This document shows positions 6,645 to 6,857 of a stretch of DNA of 6,857 nt, one piece after another. The DNA comes from an uncultured Ruminococcus sp. (lineage in GTDB: Bacteria; Bacillota; Clostridia; Oscillospirales; Ruminococcaceae). How positions within the stretch are numbered: the stretch's first letter is position 1; the number at the start of each line of letters is the position of its first letter. The notes below the pieces were generated by a model. It searched no databases, was not told where the DNA came from, and saw only the letters and a list, made by a program, of their open reading frames with translations. Where the stretch lies: NCBI GenBank assembly GCA_902783235.1, contig CACZQG010000310.1, positions 1 to 6,857 on the forward strand, read 5' to 3'. Made by a program: the position numbers and the translations under genes.

Positions 6645-6857
6645 TTTCCCACACCATCCAAGGAGCATTATTATTCTCGATCATATCATTAAGAATGATC
6701 CTGTCTCTCATTGTATCCATACACTGCCAGAAGCCATTATGCTTAAATGCAGAAAGCTGTCCGTCATTTGCAACACTTTCAAGAGGAGCTCTTTCAAAAA
6801 CAAGATTGGGATCATCATTAAGATAATCAAATATCTGCGGTTCGAGCACCATGAAGC
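6637..6857 (-). CDS. rfbF: Glucose-1-phosphate cytidylyltransferase, C-terminal part (cut by right window edge)
   Basis: Only the last 72 codons are present; the family is about 257 residues, so roughly the first 185 lie beyond base 6857. The enzyme makes CDP-glucose from CTP and glucose-1-phosphate, the first step of CDP-deoxyhexose synthesis. The visible tail has the family's C-terminal signature: FMVLEPQIFDYL, then ERAPLESVANDGQLSAF, then HNGFWQCMDTMRD, ending with APWMVWENE. The nucleotide-binding N-terminal part is not visible, so activity cannot be judged, but the identification is strong because of the tail and the following rfbG gene, whose start codon lies inside the last codons of this gene. 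The operon promoter must be to the right of this window. The ATG at 6852 is an internal methionine, not the start. Confidence 0.93.
   Translation of the reverse strand, partial: FMVLEPQIFDYLNDDPNLVFERAPLESVANDGQLSAFKHNGFWQCMDTMRDRIILNDMIENNNAPWMVWENE

Noticed and set aside
6645..6668. Upstream in-frame ATG for the CDP-glucose 4,6-dehydratase, adding MLLGWCGK
   Set aside because: There is no Shine-Dalgarno sequence before it and it extends beyond the usual family N-terminus; the ATG at 6644 fits better.
1..6857. CRISPR array, tRNA, rRNA, insertion sequence or transposase
   Set aside because: No regularly spaced repeats, cloverleaf-like sequence, terminal inverted repeats or transposase motifs were seen on either strand.

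Overview
This is a gene-dense, AT-rich window in which every supported gene lies on the minus strand, so the operon reads from high to low coordinates. The dense packing, A-rich Shine-Dalgarno signals, AT-rich codons and iron-sulfur/radical SAM enzymes suggest an anaerobic low-GC Firmicute, probably a gut or rumen Clostridia member (Lachnospiraceae/Ruminococcaceae type). That taxonomic call is inference; no marker gene is present. The gene set is typical of a surface polysaccharide (capsule, O-antigen-like or wall glycan) locus.

Region 1 (about 4090-6857) is a CDP-deoxysugar module. It holds the C-terminal end of glucose-1-phosphate cytidylyltransferase (RfbF, cut by the right edge), CDP-glucose 4,6-dehydratase (RfbG), an RmlC-type cupin epimerase and an extended-SDR reductase/epimerase. 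Read together they would take glucose-1-phosphate to CDP-glucose, then CDP-4-keto-6-deoxyglucose, then an epimerised keto sugar, then a reduced CDP-6-deoxyhexose. No RfbH-type C3 dehydratase is visible, so a 3,6-dideoxy sugar is not indicated by this window alone. The final sugar cannot be told from sequence.

Region 2 (3949-4089) is the only real gap: about 140 bases with a hairpin followed by four T on the minus strand, a possible weak terminator or attenuator.

Region 3 (1-3948) holds a GT4-like glycosyltransferase with an unusual C-terminal tail, a radical SAM/SPASM enzyme, an aldo/keto reductase fused to two [4Fe-4S] motifs and a further Rossmann-like domain, and the first 87 codons of a second radical SAM protein cut by the left edge. 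The second radical SAM gene is absent from a simple long-ORF scan because it is truncated, but its CxxxCxxC motif is clear. The last three genes are coupled: one junction has no gap and one overlaps by 11 bases. The two radical SAM proteins align without gaps over the visible 87 residues, so they are diverged paralogs flanking the reductase.

The best candidate for something undescribed is this radical SAM / Fe-S aldo-keto reductase / radical SAM trio beside a CDP-sugar pathway. A plausible but unproven role is radical-based oxidation, epimerisation or deoxygenation of a sugar or glycan, with the reductase completing or balancing the redox step.
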